Under the pieces are notes generated by a model. The model worked only from the letters and a program-made list of their open reading frames with translations. It had not been told where the DNA came from and made no database searches. Shown piece after piece: positions 1-9,462 of a stretch of 64,000 bases of DNA. This stretch comes from an uncultured Pedobacter sp. (GTDB lineage: Bacteria; Bacteroidota; Bacteroidia; Sphingobacteriales; Sphingobacteriaceae), in assembly GCF_913776295.1 (NCBI RefSeq), contig NZ_CAJYOJ010000078.1, positions 112,487 to 176,486 on the forward strand, written 5' to 3'. Numbering within the stretch: position 1 is the first letter of the stretch; the number at the start of each line of letters is the position of its first letter. Made by a program: the position numbers and the translations under genes.

Positions 1-2771
1 CCGGCAGAAATATTAAAGTTTACACCAGCAGCAAGGAGGGCTAAAATGCCACCAATCATAGCAAAAGGCACATTATTTAATACCAATAGCGCATCTTTGA
101 TGTTTCCAAAAAGCACAAATAGGATAAAAAAGATCAGTAATAAACTTACCGGAACGGCCTGCGATAACCTTGCAATAGCCCTTTGCTGGTTTTCAAAATC
201 GCCAGCCCACTCCAGCTGATAACCCTGAGGCAATTTGATTTTTGCATTTACCTTTTGCTGTGCTTCGGCAATTACACTTCCCATATCCCTTCCGCGGATT
301 GAGAATTTAATGGCCCCATAACGTTTATGTTTATCACGGTAAATCATACTTGGCCCCGTAATCTTACTGATGCTTGATATTTCGCCTAATTGAACATTTG
401 AACCGGAAAGGGTTGGTACACGTAATTTACCGATCGAACTTTCATCGTTTCTAAAATCTTCAGGATAACGGATAATGAGATCAAATTTACGTTCGCCTTC
501 ATAAATTTGTGTGGCGGATTTACCGCCAATGGCCATTTCAATTACGGCATTGGCATCTGCAGTACTTACCCCATATAAAGCCATTTTTTTCTGATCGAGG
601 TTGATCTGCAGTTCGGGCTGGCCAAGATTTCTTAAAATACCCAGATCTTCGATACCATCAACCGTTTTTAAAATATTTTCTATTTTCTCCTCTTCCTGTT
701 CAATGTATTCAAAGTTTTCCCCAAACAATTTTACCACAATGGAACCCTTTACACCCGAAACCGCTTCTTCTACGTTATCTGAAATGGGTTGAGAAAAATT
801 GAGGCTGATACCAGGAAAACTCTTTAATTTCTCCTGCATGCGTTCAATCAGCTGTTCTTTGCTTTGTTTACGTTTCCATTCTTTCCGCGGATAGATATCC
901 ACATGAAACTCCATGTTATAGAAACCGGTAGCATCCGTTCCATCGTTCGGACGGCCGGTTTGCGACATCACCTGTTTTACTTCCTCAAAACTTAAAAAGA
1001 TTTTCCTCATCTCGTTTGAAAGTTTTTTGGTTTCATCCAACGATATACTCAAAGGCCCGGTAGCACGAACATAAATGGAACCTTCATCCAAACTGGGAAG
1101 GAATTCGGTACCCAAAAATTTAAAACTGATAGCACCTAAAAGCAGTACAACAATAGAGAGGCTAAAAACAAGCCTCTTTTTTTTGAAACAGCTATCATAA
1201 AATCTGAGGGTTGCTTTGGTAATCCACTCTAAAAAGATGTTATGTTTCTCTTTTACATTTTTTTTCAAAAGTACGCTGGCCATAGCAGGAACTAAGGTAA
1301 AGGTCAAAATTAGCGCACCCAGTAAGGCAAAACTTAAAGTCCAGGCCAATGGAGAGAACATCTTACCTTCAACTTTTTCAAAAGTAAAAATGGGTAGTAA
1401 ACCAGTAATAATGATTAGTTTAGCAAATAAAATTCCCTTTCCGTTTTCGAGACTGGCTTTTTTAATAAAACCGAGTTTGCTCATTTTATTGAACTTTTCC
1501 ATACCCAGTTTTTTGGCCTGGGCATCTAATACCACAAAAATTCCTTCAACCATCACCACAGCACCATCTATAATAATTCCGAAGTCGATGGCACCCATGG
1601 AAAGCAGGTTAGCCGGCATACCTTTCAGTTTAAGGCAGATAAAAGCAAAAAGCAGGGCCAATGGGATAATAATCGAGACGATCAGGGTAGTGCGCCAATC
1701 GGCCATGAAAAGAAATACAATCAGGGTAACAAACAAAATTCCTTCCAGCATGTTGCCCATTACTGTGTGTACAGAATAATTGACCAGGTCTTCCCGGTCA
1801 TAAAATGGTTTGATTTTTACATCGTCTGGCAAAATGCTGCTGTTGATGGTATTGATCTTGTCTTTTAATCTCGCGATTACCTCAGAAGGATTACCACCTT
1901 TTCTCATCACGATAATGCCTTCTACCACATCCGGATCCCGATCGCGGCCAACCTGACCCAATCTTGGCAGGGCAGATTCGGCTACATCAGCAATGGTCTT
2001 GACATAAATAGGTGTGCCATTAATGTTGTCAACTACTACATTTCTGATTTCGTCGATATTGTTGAGTACGCCTATACCCCGTACCACGTAGGCCTGTCCG
2101 CTCTGCACAATCACGTCACCACCCACATTGATATTGCTTTTCGATACCGCTTCGAAAAGTTCGGTTGCACTTACACCGTATTGAATTGCCTTCTGCGGAT
2201 CGACTGTGATCTGGTAGGTTTTAACCTCTCCACCAAAGCTCACTACATCGGCAATGCCCGAAACGGATAAGAGTTCGCGCTGGATTACCCAATCCTGTAA
2301 GGTTTTTAACTCCCTGGCCGATTTCGTATCACTTGTTAAGGTATAGCGGAAAATTTCTCCGGTTGGTCCATATGGCGGCTGCACTTCAGGGCTGATCCCT
2401 TCTGGCAGGTCGGCTTCATCCAGATGATTATTTACCTGAACACGTGCCTCGGCATAATCTACATCATCTTCAAAACTAACCTTGACGATGGATAAGCCAA
2501 ACAGGGAGGAAGACCGGATGCTGGTCCGCTTCTCGGTGGGGTTCATGGCAATTTCCAATGGTCGGCTCACAAATTTTTCTACCTCTTCGGCACTACGTCC
2601 CGGCCATTGGGTTATAATGGTAATGTTGGTATTGGTTACATCAGGGAAAGCATCAATTGTAGTATGTTTGAAGCTTAAATAGCCGGCAAGTATTAAGATA
2701 AAAGTGGCAAAAAAGATGAAATATTTATTCTTCAGTGCAAAGCCAATAATGCTTTTTATGAATTTATTCAT
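1..2771 (-). CDS. CusA/CzcA-family heavy-metal RND efflux pump, 3' end cut by window
   Basis: Inner-membrane proton-driven pump of the heavy-metal efflux (HME) branch of RND transporters. The reading frame opens with ATG at 2769-2771 (MNKFIKSIIGFALKN) and stays open to the window edge, giving about 923 residues; the family is usually near 1030-1050, so roughly 110 C-terminal residues lie outside. An N-terminal membrane segment is followed by the periplasmic porter region, and the motif DFGIIIDGAVVMVE (around 1575-1600) is the HME signature in TM4 that carries the proton-relay acids. It lies 28 bp downstream of the adaptor gene and is the last visible gene of an adaptor-channel-pump operon. 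The metal cannot be told from sequence; Co/Zn/Cd or Cu/Ag are the family options. Confidence 0.93.
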   Translation of the reverse strand, partial: MNKFIKSIIGFALKNKYFIFFATFILILAGYLSFKHTTIDAFPDVTNTNITIITQWPGRSAEEVEKFVSRPLEIAMNPTEKRTSIRSSSLFGLSIVKVSFEDDVDYAEARVQVNNHLDEADLPEGISPEVQPPYGPTGEIFRYTLTSDTKSARELKTLQDWVIQRELLSVSGIADVVSFGGEVKTYQITVDPQKAIQYGVSATELFEAVSKSNINVGGDVIVQSGQAYVVRGIGVLNNIDEIRNVVVDNINGTPIYVKTIADVAESALPRLGQVGRDRDPDVVEGIIVMRKGGNPSEVIARLKDKINTINSSILPDDVKIKPFYDREDLVNYSVHTVMGNMLEGILFVTLIVFLFMADWRTTLIVSIIIPLALLFAFICLKLKGMPANLLSMGAIDFGIIIDGAVVMVEGIFVVLDAQAKKLGMEKFNKMSKLGFIKKASLENGKGILFAKLIIITGLLPIFTFEKVEGKMFSPLAWTLSFALLGALILTFTLVPAMASVLLKKNVKEKHNIFLEWITKATLRFYDSCFKKKRLVFSLSIVVLLLGAISFKFLGTEFLPSLDEGSIYVRATGPLSISLDETKKLSNEMRKIFLSFEEVKQVMSQTGRPNDGTDATGFYNMEFHVDIYPRKEWKRKQSKEQLIERMQEKLKSFPGISLNFSQPISDNVEEAVSGVKGSIVVKLFGENFEYIEQEEEKIENILKTVDGIEDLGILRNLGQPELQINLDQKKMALYGVSTADANAVIEMAIGGKSATQIYEGERKFDLIIRYPEDFRNDESSIGKLRVPTLSGSNVQLGEISSISKITGPSMIYRDKHKRYGAIKFSIRGRDMGSVIAEAQQKVNAKIKLPQGYQLEWAGDFENQQRAIARLSQAVPVSLLLIFFILFVLFGNIKDALLVLNNVPFAMIGGILALLAAGVNFNISA

Positions 2772-2799
2772 TTTTAAAATCTAGGATGATGAAAAGAAA

Positions 2800-3888
2800 T
2801 TATTGAGTTTTCAGGCTTTCGAACAGGAAAACCTGTTTGGAGGCAATAATGCGGTCGCCAGCCTGCACACCTTTACTGATGTAGATTTTGTCTGCAGTTT
2901 TACGGCCAATTTCGATTTCCCGGATCTTCACTTTATGATCCTGCCCCAAAACGAGTACATAGTTCTTGTTTTCATCGAAAATTACCGCCCTTGCGTTTAA
3001 AACGGGAAGATCAACTGCGGAATTCGCGGAAACCTTTACCGTTCCAAGCATGCCTGGTTTGAGCAAAAATCCCGGATTTGGGATCACAACCCTGGCATTC
3101 ATTACTTTACTGTCCTGATCAACCTGGTTATATAATTTCTCTATTTTTCCTTTAAAAACCTGGTTTGGATAGGACAGGGTTGATAAACTCACCTCATCAC
3201 CCGCTTTAACCCGTGAAATATCCGATTCGTAAATATTGATCATGGCCCAAACATTGGATAGATCGGCAATAGTGAAAAGGCTTTTGTCGTTATCGCCACG
3301 CAACTGCATGTTCTGCGTCACATTTTTTTCGATCACAAAACCGCTAACCGGCGATTTAATCGCGTACAATCCTGTACTGCTACCACCGTTGAGTGTTAAT
3401 ACGGAACTGGCCCTTTTTGCCTCTGCTTTTTTGATCTGATAGTCATTTTTGGCCTCTTCCAGTTCTTTGGCTGATGATAAGCCACTTTGGAAAAGTTGTT
3501 CGGCCTGTTTTACGGCTCTTTCTGCATTTTTAAGTTCGGCATTTGCGGCTATCACATCTTTATCGAAACCTGCCATTTCCGAACTGTTGAGCGTAGCCAG
3601 TGTCTGTCCGCTCGAAACCTGATCGCCCAACCTTACCGCAATATGGTTTACCGTTCCACTTACCATAGGGAAAAGTTCCGATCTTCGTTCTTCATTTGCA
3701 GTAATTTTAGCCGAAAACATCAGTTCGGTTTTGCCATTTGCCTGTTGCACCGTATCAATGAGTAATCGGCTGATCAAAGAATCGGTAATGGCAAATTTAT
3801 CATTTGTTACGGCCGTTTTGTGTTCGCTACAAGCCAATAACAAACTGGTTGCAGTAATGATTACGGTATATTTATAAAGATTTTGCAT
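2800..3888 (-). CDS. Efflux RND periplasmic adaptor (CusB/CzcB-like lipoprotein)
   Basis: Membrane-fusion subunit of 362 residues that links the inner-membrane pump to the outer-membrane channel. The N-terminus has a signal peptide ending in a lipobox (SLLLACSEH), so it is probably lipid-anchored. A lipoyl/barrel-sandwich half motif (GTVNHIAVRLGDQVSSGQ) precedes an alpha-hairpin rich in Lys, Glu and Ala (about 110-160), then the second half (SPVSGFVIEKNVT), a beta-barrel and a membrane-proximal domain. It sits between the channel gene (5 bp upstream) and the pump gene, in the usual order for this operon. I see no His/Met-rich metal-binding N-terminal extension as in Proteobacterial CusB. Confidence 0.92.
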   Translation of the reverse strand: MQNLYKYTVIITATSLLLACSEHKTAVTNDKFAITDSLISRLLIDTVQQANGKTELMFSAKITANEERRSELFPMVSGTVNHIAVRLGDQVSSGQTLATLNSSEMAGFDKDVIAANAELKNAERAVKQAEQLFQSGLSSAKELEEAKNDYQIKKAEAKRASSVLTLNGGSSTGLYAIKSPVSGFVIEKNVTQNMQLRGDNDKSLFTIADLSNVWAMINIYESDISRVKAGDEVSLSTLSYPNQVFKGKIEKLYNQVDQDSKVMNARVVIPNPGFLLKPGMLGTVKVSANSAVDLPVLNARAVIFDENKNYVLVLGQDHKVKIREIEIGRKTADKIYISKGVQAGDRIIASKQVFLFESLKTQ

Positions 3889-3893
3889 GAGAT

Positions 3894-5165
3894 TTATTTA
3901 AAAATGTTAGAACCAGTTACATAATTGATTTCAGCGCGTGTACTCATTCTTTCGTATTGAAGTTTATTAAGCTGAAGCGTATTTTCTTTATAGGCATCGT
4001 AGAGGTCCAAAAATTCGATCAGACTGATGTTTCTTGCCTTAAAGTTTTTAATCAGGCCAGAAATAAGTGTATTAAAATCAGTACTGAAAGCAGGATCAAT
4101 CTCAGCATATAGTTTTTCATTGCGTAAAGCAGTCTTGTAACTGTTAAATACCTCATGCTCCAATAAGGCTTCCTGTTTTTTAATATTTACATCTGCTGCG
4201 TTTATGCCAATCTGAGCCTTTTTAATTTCTCCCTGATTTCTGGAGAAAAGCGGAATGGGAATTTTAATGCCTAAACCGGTATATTTCTCCGGATAATTCC
4301 CTTTGAGGTCGTAGCTGAGTCCAATTTCTATATCAGGAATTGCCATTGCTTTCTGAAGCTTTAAATTACGTTCGTTGTAAAGCAGATTGGTTTTGGCCAC
4401 TTTCAGGTCAGCACGATTGGCTTTTGCTGAATCTAGCAATGCCTGGTAGGGGATTTTATCAATGGCAGGGGAAGTGAGGGCTGATTTATCCAAAACCAAA
4501 GAGACCGACGTGGAAGCACTGATGCCACAAAGTAACTTCAGGTCTTTATAGTAATCTTCCAGGTCATTCAGTAATTCAGCCTGTTCTGCTTTGAGGTTAA
4601 TCAATAACGATTTAATCCTGATCACATCCTTTGCAGCAACATTGCCCATCTTTAACTGAAGATCATAAGCTTTCGCCAGCTGATCGGTAGAGCTGATCTG
4701 TTCCTGATATACTTTAACGGATTGTGCGGCGAAATAAGTTTTGTAAAAAGTATTCTCAAGTTCAAATTTGAGTGTTCTGATCAGGTCAAAATATTCGTAT
4801 TCGGCCATCTTAACTCCGGTTTCGGCCAGTTTTATATTTTTGTTGCGCTTGCCTGCAAGTTTAAAGAGTTGGGAAATTGATCCGGCATACTGGCCATAGG
4901 CATAAGAAGTTTGCAGGAATTTTTTTGTTTCGTGATTGTAAAAAAGATTTTCGTATTCTAGCGTTGGATTTTCGAAAAGTTTGGCTGTAATAATTTCTGC
5001 CTTGGCCTGATCAATTTCATAATTGCTGGTCAGCAAATCGAAATTGTTCCTTAAAAACAGGCTTTCGGCCTGGCTTAAATTTAAACTTAATGTATCGCTT
5101 TGTGCGAAAGTTGCACGGATTGTTAATGCCCAAAAAAGAATGAGCCATGAAAATATCCTTATCAT
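3894..5165 (-). CDS. TolC-family outer-membrane efflux channel (CusC/CzcC-like)
   Basis: Protein of 423 residues with a cleavable signal peptide (ALTIRATFAQ) and the two repeated helical regions of outer-membrane efflux proteins: long heptad-rich stretches such as LSQAESLFLRNNFDLLTS at the start and a matching repeat with NLLYNERNLKLQKAMAIPDI in the second half. It forms the trimeric outer-membrane duct for the RND pump encoded downstream. It is the first gene of the channel-adaptor-pump set and starts 222 bp after the end of the histidine kinase gene; a dispersed repeat lies in that gap. Assignment to the family is firm, the substrate is not known. Confidence 0.92.
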   Translation of the reverse strand: MIRIFSWLILFWALTIRATFAQSDTLSLNLSQAESLFLRNNFDLLTSNYEIDQAKAEIITAKLFENPTLEYENLFYNHETKKFLQTSYAYGQYAGSISQLFKLAGKRNKNIKLAETGVKMAEYEYFDLIRTLKFELENTFYKTYFAAQSVKVYQEQISSTDQLAKAYDLQLKMGNVAAKDVIRIKSLLINLKAEQAELLNDLEDYYKDLKLLCGISASTSVSLVLDKSALTSPAIDKIPYQALLDSAKANRADLKVAKTNLLYNERNLKLQKAMAIPDIEIGLSYDLKGNYPEKYTGLGIKIPIPLFSRNQGEIKKAQIGINAADVNIKKQEALLEHEVFNSYKTALRNEKLYAEIDPAFSTDFNTLISGLIKNFKARNISLIEFLDLYDAYKENTLQLNKLQYERMSTRAEINYVTGSNIFK

Positions 5166-5257
5166 AACGGCAAAGCTATTTTTACCACATTAAAAGGGGA
5201 TTAAATCGGGCTTAAAAAGGGATTAAAGTTGGGGTTGACCTCATTACTCATCACAAT

Positions 5258-5360
5258 CATTTCGAGCGGAGTGCAATGCAGTCGAGAAATCTGTTTTGAG
5301 GTAGATCTCTCCCCGCCCGCACAGGCGGGCACTCCGCTGCATTTCGGTAGAGATGACGAC
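5258..5360. repeat. Dispersed palindromic repeat, family A
   Basis: About 100 bp beginning CATTTCGAGCGGAGTGCAATG and ending in an inverted counterpart, with an internal CCCGCC...GGCGGG stem. Related copies occur at about 24858-25090 and 63485-63584. It lies between the histidine kinase and the efflux channel genes, so it may uncouple their transcription. No open reading frame is supported inside it. Confidence 0.7.
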
Positions 5361-5387
5361 TTTTTTATGGAAGAGGGAGAGTAATTA

Positions 5388-6740
5388 CTAAAGTTTTCTC
5401 AACTTCACCGAAAAAATGCTGCCCCCTTTTTCTGGGCTGCTAAGGGTAATCTCACCTTTAAGCAGATCGATAATTTTTTTGGCCATGTAAAGTCCCATGC
5501 CTTCGCCATGTTGGCCCTGCTGTTTTGCACGGGTATAGAAAGGTTTAAAGATAGCTGTCTGATCATCTGGCAGAATACCCGATCCATTATCGGTAATATG
5601 GATGAACAACTGGTCGTTAATGGTTTCTATCAGAACATTCACTTGCTGGTTATTGGAAAATTTAAAAGCATTGGAAATGATATTATCCAGGGCAATCTGT
5701 AGCAGAGTAGCATTTGCCAGTAGCTCAGGTTCTGGATCAATGGGGTTTTGATAAGAAATGTTAAGGTCAAGGTTTTTTTGTGCTTTCCATTCGGTTTGGA
5801 TCTTGGAAAGCAGATCATCAAGTTTGATCGGAGCAAGTTGCGAGTTGATCAGATCAAGGTCCATTTTTGCGAGCGCCACTAAACCCGTAATGGTATGTTC
5901 CATTTTTTCGGCATCATCAAGCATCGAAGCGATCACTTTTTGATAGGCAATCTGATCTCTTTCTTTCGATAGTGCCAATTCGGCATTCATCATGATCCGG
6001 GTAACAGGTGTCCTAAGTTCATGCGAGGCGTTGGCTACAAAGGTTTTCTGCAGGATAAAAGCCTGTTCCAGCTCTTCCATTAAATGGTTAAAACTTTGGG
6101 CAATGAGGTTAATCTCATCTTTATTCTTTTTTTCTTCTACCCTGAATTCCATGTTGTGAGCACTGGCCTGCTTTACTTCGATCATAAATTTCTGCAGCGG
6201 TTTCAGCATTTTTTGTGCAACCCACCTGCTCAAAAGTAATACCAGAAGTGAAATAAGAATAAAGATAAAAATCATGATCTTCAACAGTTTGTCGAGCCTG
6301 TTGTGCGAACCCTGGTCGTTAGCCGAAGCAAGGATCACAAAGTTGCCCTGATTATCTTTATAATAAATACCCACTACCTGTCGCTGACCATCCGTATATT
6401 TTAAACGGCCTTTCCGGCGTACCTGATCAATCGTTGCAGGGGTCCAATATTGAGCAGTATCGCCGATAAAAGTAGCATTGTTATTCTCGTCATAAATACG
6501 GATTACTTCACTGTTTAATTTTTGAAGGTATTTATGGCGTACCGTGTTCAATACATCGCGACTAATTTCATCAGCTTCGAGGTACAGTTTAGCGGTAACC
6601 ATCGTACGGTCGGTAAGGCGTTCGAAAAAGTCGGCCTCCAGAAATTTCATAAAAGTAAAGTACACTGTACAAAGCACTGCAAAAAGCATCGAAGTGCTGA
6701 TTAGTGTAAAATATAGTGCTATGCGATCTTTAATTTTCAT
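5388..6740 (-). CDS. Sensor histidine kinase (CusS-like, HAMP-HisKA-HATPase)
   Basis: Membrane kinase of 450 residues. TM1 is at about 9-30, a periplasmic sensor domain at 35-150, TM2 at about 152-170 and a HAMP linker at 172-228. The H-box ASHELRTPVTRI places the phosphorylated histidine at His240; the N box (LDNIISNAFKF) and G boxes (DNGSGI, GEGMGLYMAKKI) of the ATPase domain follow. It shares the stop/start junction with the response regulator gene upstream (6741/6740) and precedes the metal-efflux genes, so it most likely senses periplasmic metal and controls that operon. The periplasmic domain shows no obvious His/Cys cluster. Confidence 0.93.
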   Translation of the reverse strand: MKIKDRIALYFTLISTSMLFAVLCTVYFTFMKFLEADFFERLTDRTMVTAKLYLEADEISRDVLNTVRHKYLQKLNSEVIRIYDENNNATFIGDTAQYWTPATIDQVRRKGRLKYTDGQRQVVGIYYKDNQGNFVILASANDQGSHNRLDKLLKIMIFIFILISLLVLLLSRWVAQKMLKPLQKFMIEVKQASAHNMEFRVEEKKNKDEINLIAQSFNHLMEELEQAFILQKTFVANASHELRTPVTRIMMNAELALSKERDQIAYQKVIASMLDDAEKMEHTITGLVALAKMDLDLINSQLAPIKLDDLLSKIQTEWKAQKNLDLNISYQNPIDPEPELLANATLLQIALDNIISNAFKFSNNQQVNVLIETINDQLFIHITDNGSGILPDDQTAIFKPFYTRAKQQGQHGEGMGLYMAKKIIDLLKGEITLSSPEKGGSIFSVKLRKL

Positions 6741-7418
6741 TTACTTCAGGATATATCCCATATTGATTTTGGTATGGATAAGTTTCCGTTCAAAACCTTT
6801 TTCGATTTTTTTTCGCAGAAAATTGATGTAAACATCTATCACATTGGTCCCGGTTTCGAAGCTGATATCCCAGGCTTGCTCAGCTATAAATTGTCTGGAG
6901 AGTAAACGGTTTGGGTTGCGCATAAAAAGTTCCAGCAGGATAAATTCTTTAGCACTTAATTCGACCGGTTTACCTGCGCGGCTAACTTCTTTGCTGTAGG
7001 TATCAAGTATAAGGTCTTCAAAATATAATTTATGGGCTGTTTTCGTTTCAATAGGTGGCTGCCTTCGCAATAGCGCGGTAACCCGGGCTAAAAGTTCCCT
7101 CAGGTGAAAAGGTTTTACGAGATAATCATCGGCACCGGCCTCTAAACCGATAACTCTATCATCAATGGTACCCATGGCGGTAAGCATGAGTATCGGGGTT
7201 TGCAATGCATTTTCTCTAAGGTGCTTACAAAGCTGGATGCCGTTTAAGCCTGGCATCATGACATCGATAATCAGGAGATTAAAACTTTCACTTGAAAAAA
7301 GATTTAACGCATCAATCCCATTGGCTACAGTAAGTACCTGATAATCGTTTTCTTCAAGTGCCGACTTCAAAAGTTCAGCAATTTTAAGGTCATCTTCAGC
7401 TATTCCAATCTTAAGCAT
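6741..7418 (-). CDS. OmpR-family response regulator (CusR-like)
   Basis: DNA-binding regulator of 225 residues: receiver domain at 1-120 with the acidic pocket (AEDD at 7-10), phosphorylation site Asp52 (LLIIDVMMPGLNG) and conserved Lys in DDYLVKPF, followed by a winged-helix output domain (about 125-225) with ELSAKEFILLELFMRNPN and TNVIDVYINFLRKKIEKGF. First gene of the regulator-kinase pair and directly abutting the kinase gene, so the two are probably cotranscribed. By context it activates the efflux genes at 1-5165. The binding site was not identified. Confidence 0.94.
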   Translation of the reverse strand: MLKIGIAEDDLKIAELLKSALEENDYQVLTVANGIDALNLFSSESFNLLIIDVMMPGLNGIQLCKHLRENALQTPILMLTAMGTIDDRVIGLEAGADDYLVKPFHLRELLARVTALLRRQPPIETKTAHKLYFEDLILDTYSKEVSRAGKPVELSAKEFILLELFMRNPNRLLSRQFIAEQAWDISFETGTNVIDVYINFLRKKIEKGFERKLIHTKINMGYILK

Positions 7419-7626
7419 CTAACAAAAGTAATTATCTCATCTTAAATTGGGATTAAAATTGGTTTTTTCCGTTTTCTCAGGAGGATTTGAGTCTGGATTT
7501 AATTTTCCACACCGGATGGGAAGCTTGCGAAGGAATAAAGCTATATTGCATGCTGTTGACCAATGTTTTACTCAGGGCAGCCAATTTTTTTATCAAACAT
7601 TCCCTTTATATTTGAATAAAACATTT

Positions 7627-8256
7627 ATGTTCGAAAAATTTGATCAGGCTAATTATCATCAGCTCTGCGATTTATCAGGTAGCCTTCACCCGGAATTACA
7701 ATTGATTTTGGATCGATACGGTTATCCGCCCTTTTGGTCGCGGCCAAATACTTTCGAATCATTGGTGCATATTATTTTGGAACAACAGGTCTCTTTGGCT
7801 TCGGCACTCGCCGCATTGAATAAGCTGAAAGAGAAAATTAAAGAGGTTACGCCTGCCAGGTTTCTATTACTTACCGATCAGGAATTAAGAGACTGCTATT
7901 TCAGCCGACAAAAAACAGCTTATGTCCGCCATTTAGCCGAAAATATTGTTAGCGGAGAATTGTCTCTAAGCGAAATGGAGGAAATGGATGATCGGACGAT
8001 TAGAAACCAGCTTAAAAGTATCAAAGGCATTGGTGATTGGACTGTTGACATTTACCTGATTTTTATGCTGCACCACAGGGATATTTTCCCGATAGGGGAT
8101 CTGGCTGCGGTAAACTCGTTAAAGAAAGTAAAAGGCTTGGTAACAGGAGTGACTAAAGAAGAAGTGTTATTAGAGGCTGATCAGTTTAAACCTTATCGTA
8201 CCATTGCAACCATGATATTATGGCACGCATATTTAGCAGAGAGGAAGCAGAAATAG
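7627..8256 (+). CDS. AlkA-like DNA-3-methyladenine glycosylase (HhH-GPD)
   Basis: Base-excision repair glycosylase of 209 residues, expected to remove alkylated purines. The helix-hairpin-helix is seen at SIKGIGDWTVDIYLIFMLHH (131-150) and the catalytic aspartate is Asp158 in FPIGDLAAV. No N-terminal TBP-like domain as in E. coli AlkA; the compact form is common in this group. An in-frame extension upstream to a TTG at 7447 exists, but it overlaps the intergenic region and reads as non-family sequence, so the ATG at 7627 (MFEKFDQANYHQL) is preferred. Monocistronic, divergent from the two-component genes. Confidence 0.85.
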   Translation: MFEKFDQANYHQLCDLSGSLHPELQLILDRYGYPPFWSRPNTFESLVHIILEQQVSLASALAALNKLKEKIKEVTPARFLLLTDQELRDCYFSRQKTAYVRHLAENIVSGELSLSEMEEMDDRTIRNQLKSIKGIGDWTVDIYLIFMLHHRDIFPIGDLAAVNSLKKVKGLVTGVTKEEVLLEADQFKPYRTIATMILWHAYLAERKQK

Positions 8257-8355
8257 GCAAAAGACAACACGGCGGGATTACTGTATATAGTTAAGTTTCG
8301 GTCTGTGGGGACACAGACCGAGGGGTGGAGGAAATAGATTACTGAAACGTGTTAA

Positions 8356-8462
8356 GTCATTCCCAACTTGATCCGATGGCTATCAGAGGGGAATCTTAAG
8401 AAATGCATTAAAGATCAGCTTCGCGGGGCACTTTGTGGTTCCTGGCTGCGCTCGAATGACAT
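8356..8462. repeat. Dispersed palindromic repeat, family B
   Basis: About 105 bp bounded by GTCATTCCCAACTTGATC at the left and TGCGCTCGAATGAC at the right, with the internal GCATTAAAGATCAGCTTCGC stretch. Two close relatives are at 29465-29557 and 42333-42439. Ends are short inverted repeats (GTCATTC/GAATGAC), so it resembles a small non-autonomous element or REP-like unit. Confidence 0.7.
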
Positions 8463-8488
8463 ATCTTGTGGAACTGAACGTACATATT

Positions 8489-9271
8489 TTACAACAGCGC
8501 CCTATCCAGATGTACATAACCGCCATCTACATGAATCAGTTGTCCGGTGGTATGACTCGATTTATCTGACAATAAGAACACGGCGGTATTGGCAATTTCT
8601 TCTACAGTGGTCATCCGGTTTTCAAAAGGGATTTTATCAGTGATATTTTTCAGCTTTGCATCACGATCATCAAAAAAATTTATCCATTTCTCGTATAGCG
8701 GAGTCCAGGCTTCGGCAACAATAATGGCATTTACCCGGATGCTAAAGGGCAATAATTCTACGGCCCATTCGCGTGTTAAAGCATTCCTGGCACCATTCGA
8801 TGCTGCATAACCGGATGTTCCGCCTTGACCGGTTTCTGCTGTTTTGCTCCCGATATTTAAAATTGAACCTTTGCTTTGTTTTAACGCAGGCAGGGCATAT
8901 TTGGCCAAAAGATAATAATGTACCACGTTTTTATGTAGTGATTCTATAAAGCCTTCGTAGGTACCATTCTCCAAACCTACACCGTCATTAACACCTGCAT
9001 TGTTCACCAAACCATCAATTCTGCCATACTTGGTTAATATGGCATCGATAATGTTTTTACAATGCTCTGGCAGGGTGAGCTCAGCGGTGAAATAATCGGC
9101 TTTTAAACCTGTATCTGTTATTTCCTTCAGCATTTTTATATTATCATTTTCACTGCGGCCAATAATGATCGGAAAAGCATTTTCAATAGCCAGGGCTTTA
9201 ACAATTGCTCCGCCGATGCCTTTTGCTCCACCACTTACCAGAATTATCTTATCGTTTAAATTTAAATTCAT
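8489..9271 (-). CDS. SDR-family oxidoreductase, probable L-fucose dehydrogenase
   Basis: Short-chain dehydrogenase of 260 residues. The NAD(P) loop is SGGAKGIGGA (13-22), NNAG is at 90-93, the catalytic serine is Ser142 (NIGSKTA) and the tyrosine Tyr155. The usual YxxxK lysine is replaced: the sequence reads YAASN, so Asn159 (codon AAT) stands where Lys is expected. The C-terminus HVDGGYVHLDRALL resembles sugar (fucose-type) dehydrogenases as I remember them. Its neighbours are an UxaA-family dehydratase and a fucose permease on the same strand, 191 bp away, which suggests oxidation of L-fucose or a keto-deoxy acid from it. Family sure; substrate inferred. Confidence 0.75.
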   Translation of the reverse strand: MNLNLNDKIILVSGGAKGIGGAIVKALAIENAFPIIIGRSENDNIKMLKEITDTGLKADYFTAELTLPEHCKNIIDAILTKYGRIDGLVNNAGVNDGVGLENGTYEGFIESLHKNVVHYYLLAKYALPALKQSKGSILNIGSKTAETGQGGTSGYAASNGARNALTREWAVELLPFSIRVNAIIVAEAWTPLYEKWINFFDDRDAKLKNITDKIPFENRMTTVEEIANTAVFLLSDKSSHTTGQLIHVDGGYVHLDRALL

Positions 9272-9462
9272 ATTCGGTTATGTTTTTCTTTTATTACTTA
9301 GTCATTGTGCATACCGCTTTTTGCAGAGGGCATAGTGATGGACTTAGCGATGTAGATTTCCTCATTCCTTTTTACTCTACTTGCTCTACTTGATAGCTTA
9401 GGGAGTTAATGATGGTTTTTATTATTAACTTTTCCATCTTCCATCTGACATCTCACCTTTCC

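Noticed and set aside
601..2682. Open frames on the plus strand inside the efflux pump region
   Set aside because: They are antisense shadows of the RND pump, whose minus-strand frame shows clear HME motifs throughout.
7447..7626. N-terminal extension of the AlkA-like gene from a TTG
   Set aside because: The extension does not resemble the family and overlaps the promoter region; ATG at 7627 gives normal length.
8368..8643. 91-residue frame on the plus strand
   Set aside because: It runs through a dispersed repeat and antisense to the SDR gene.
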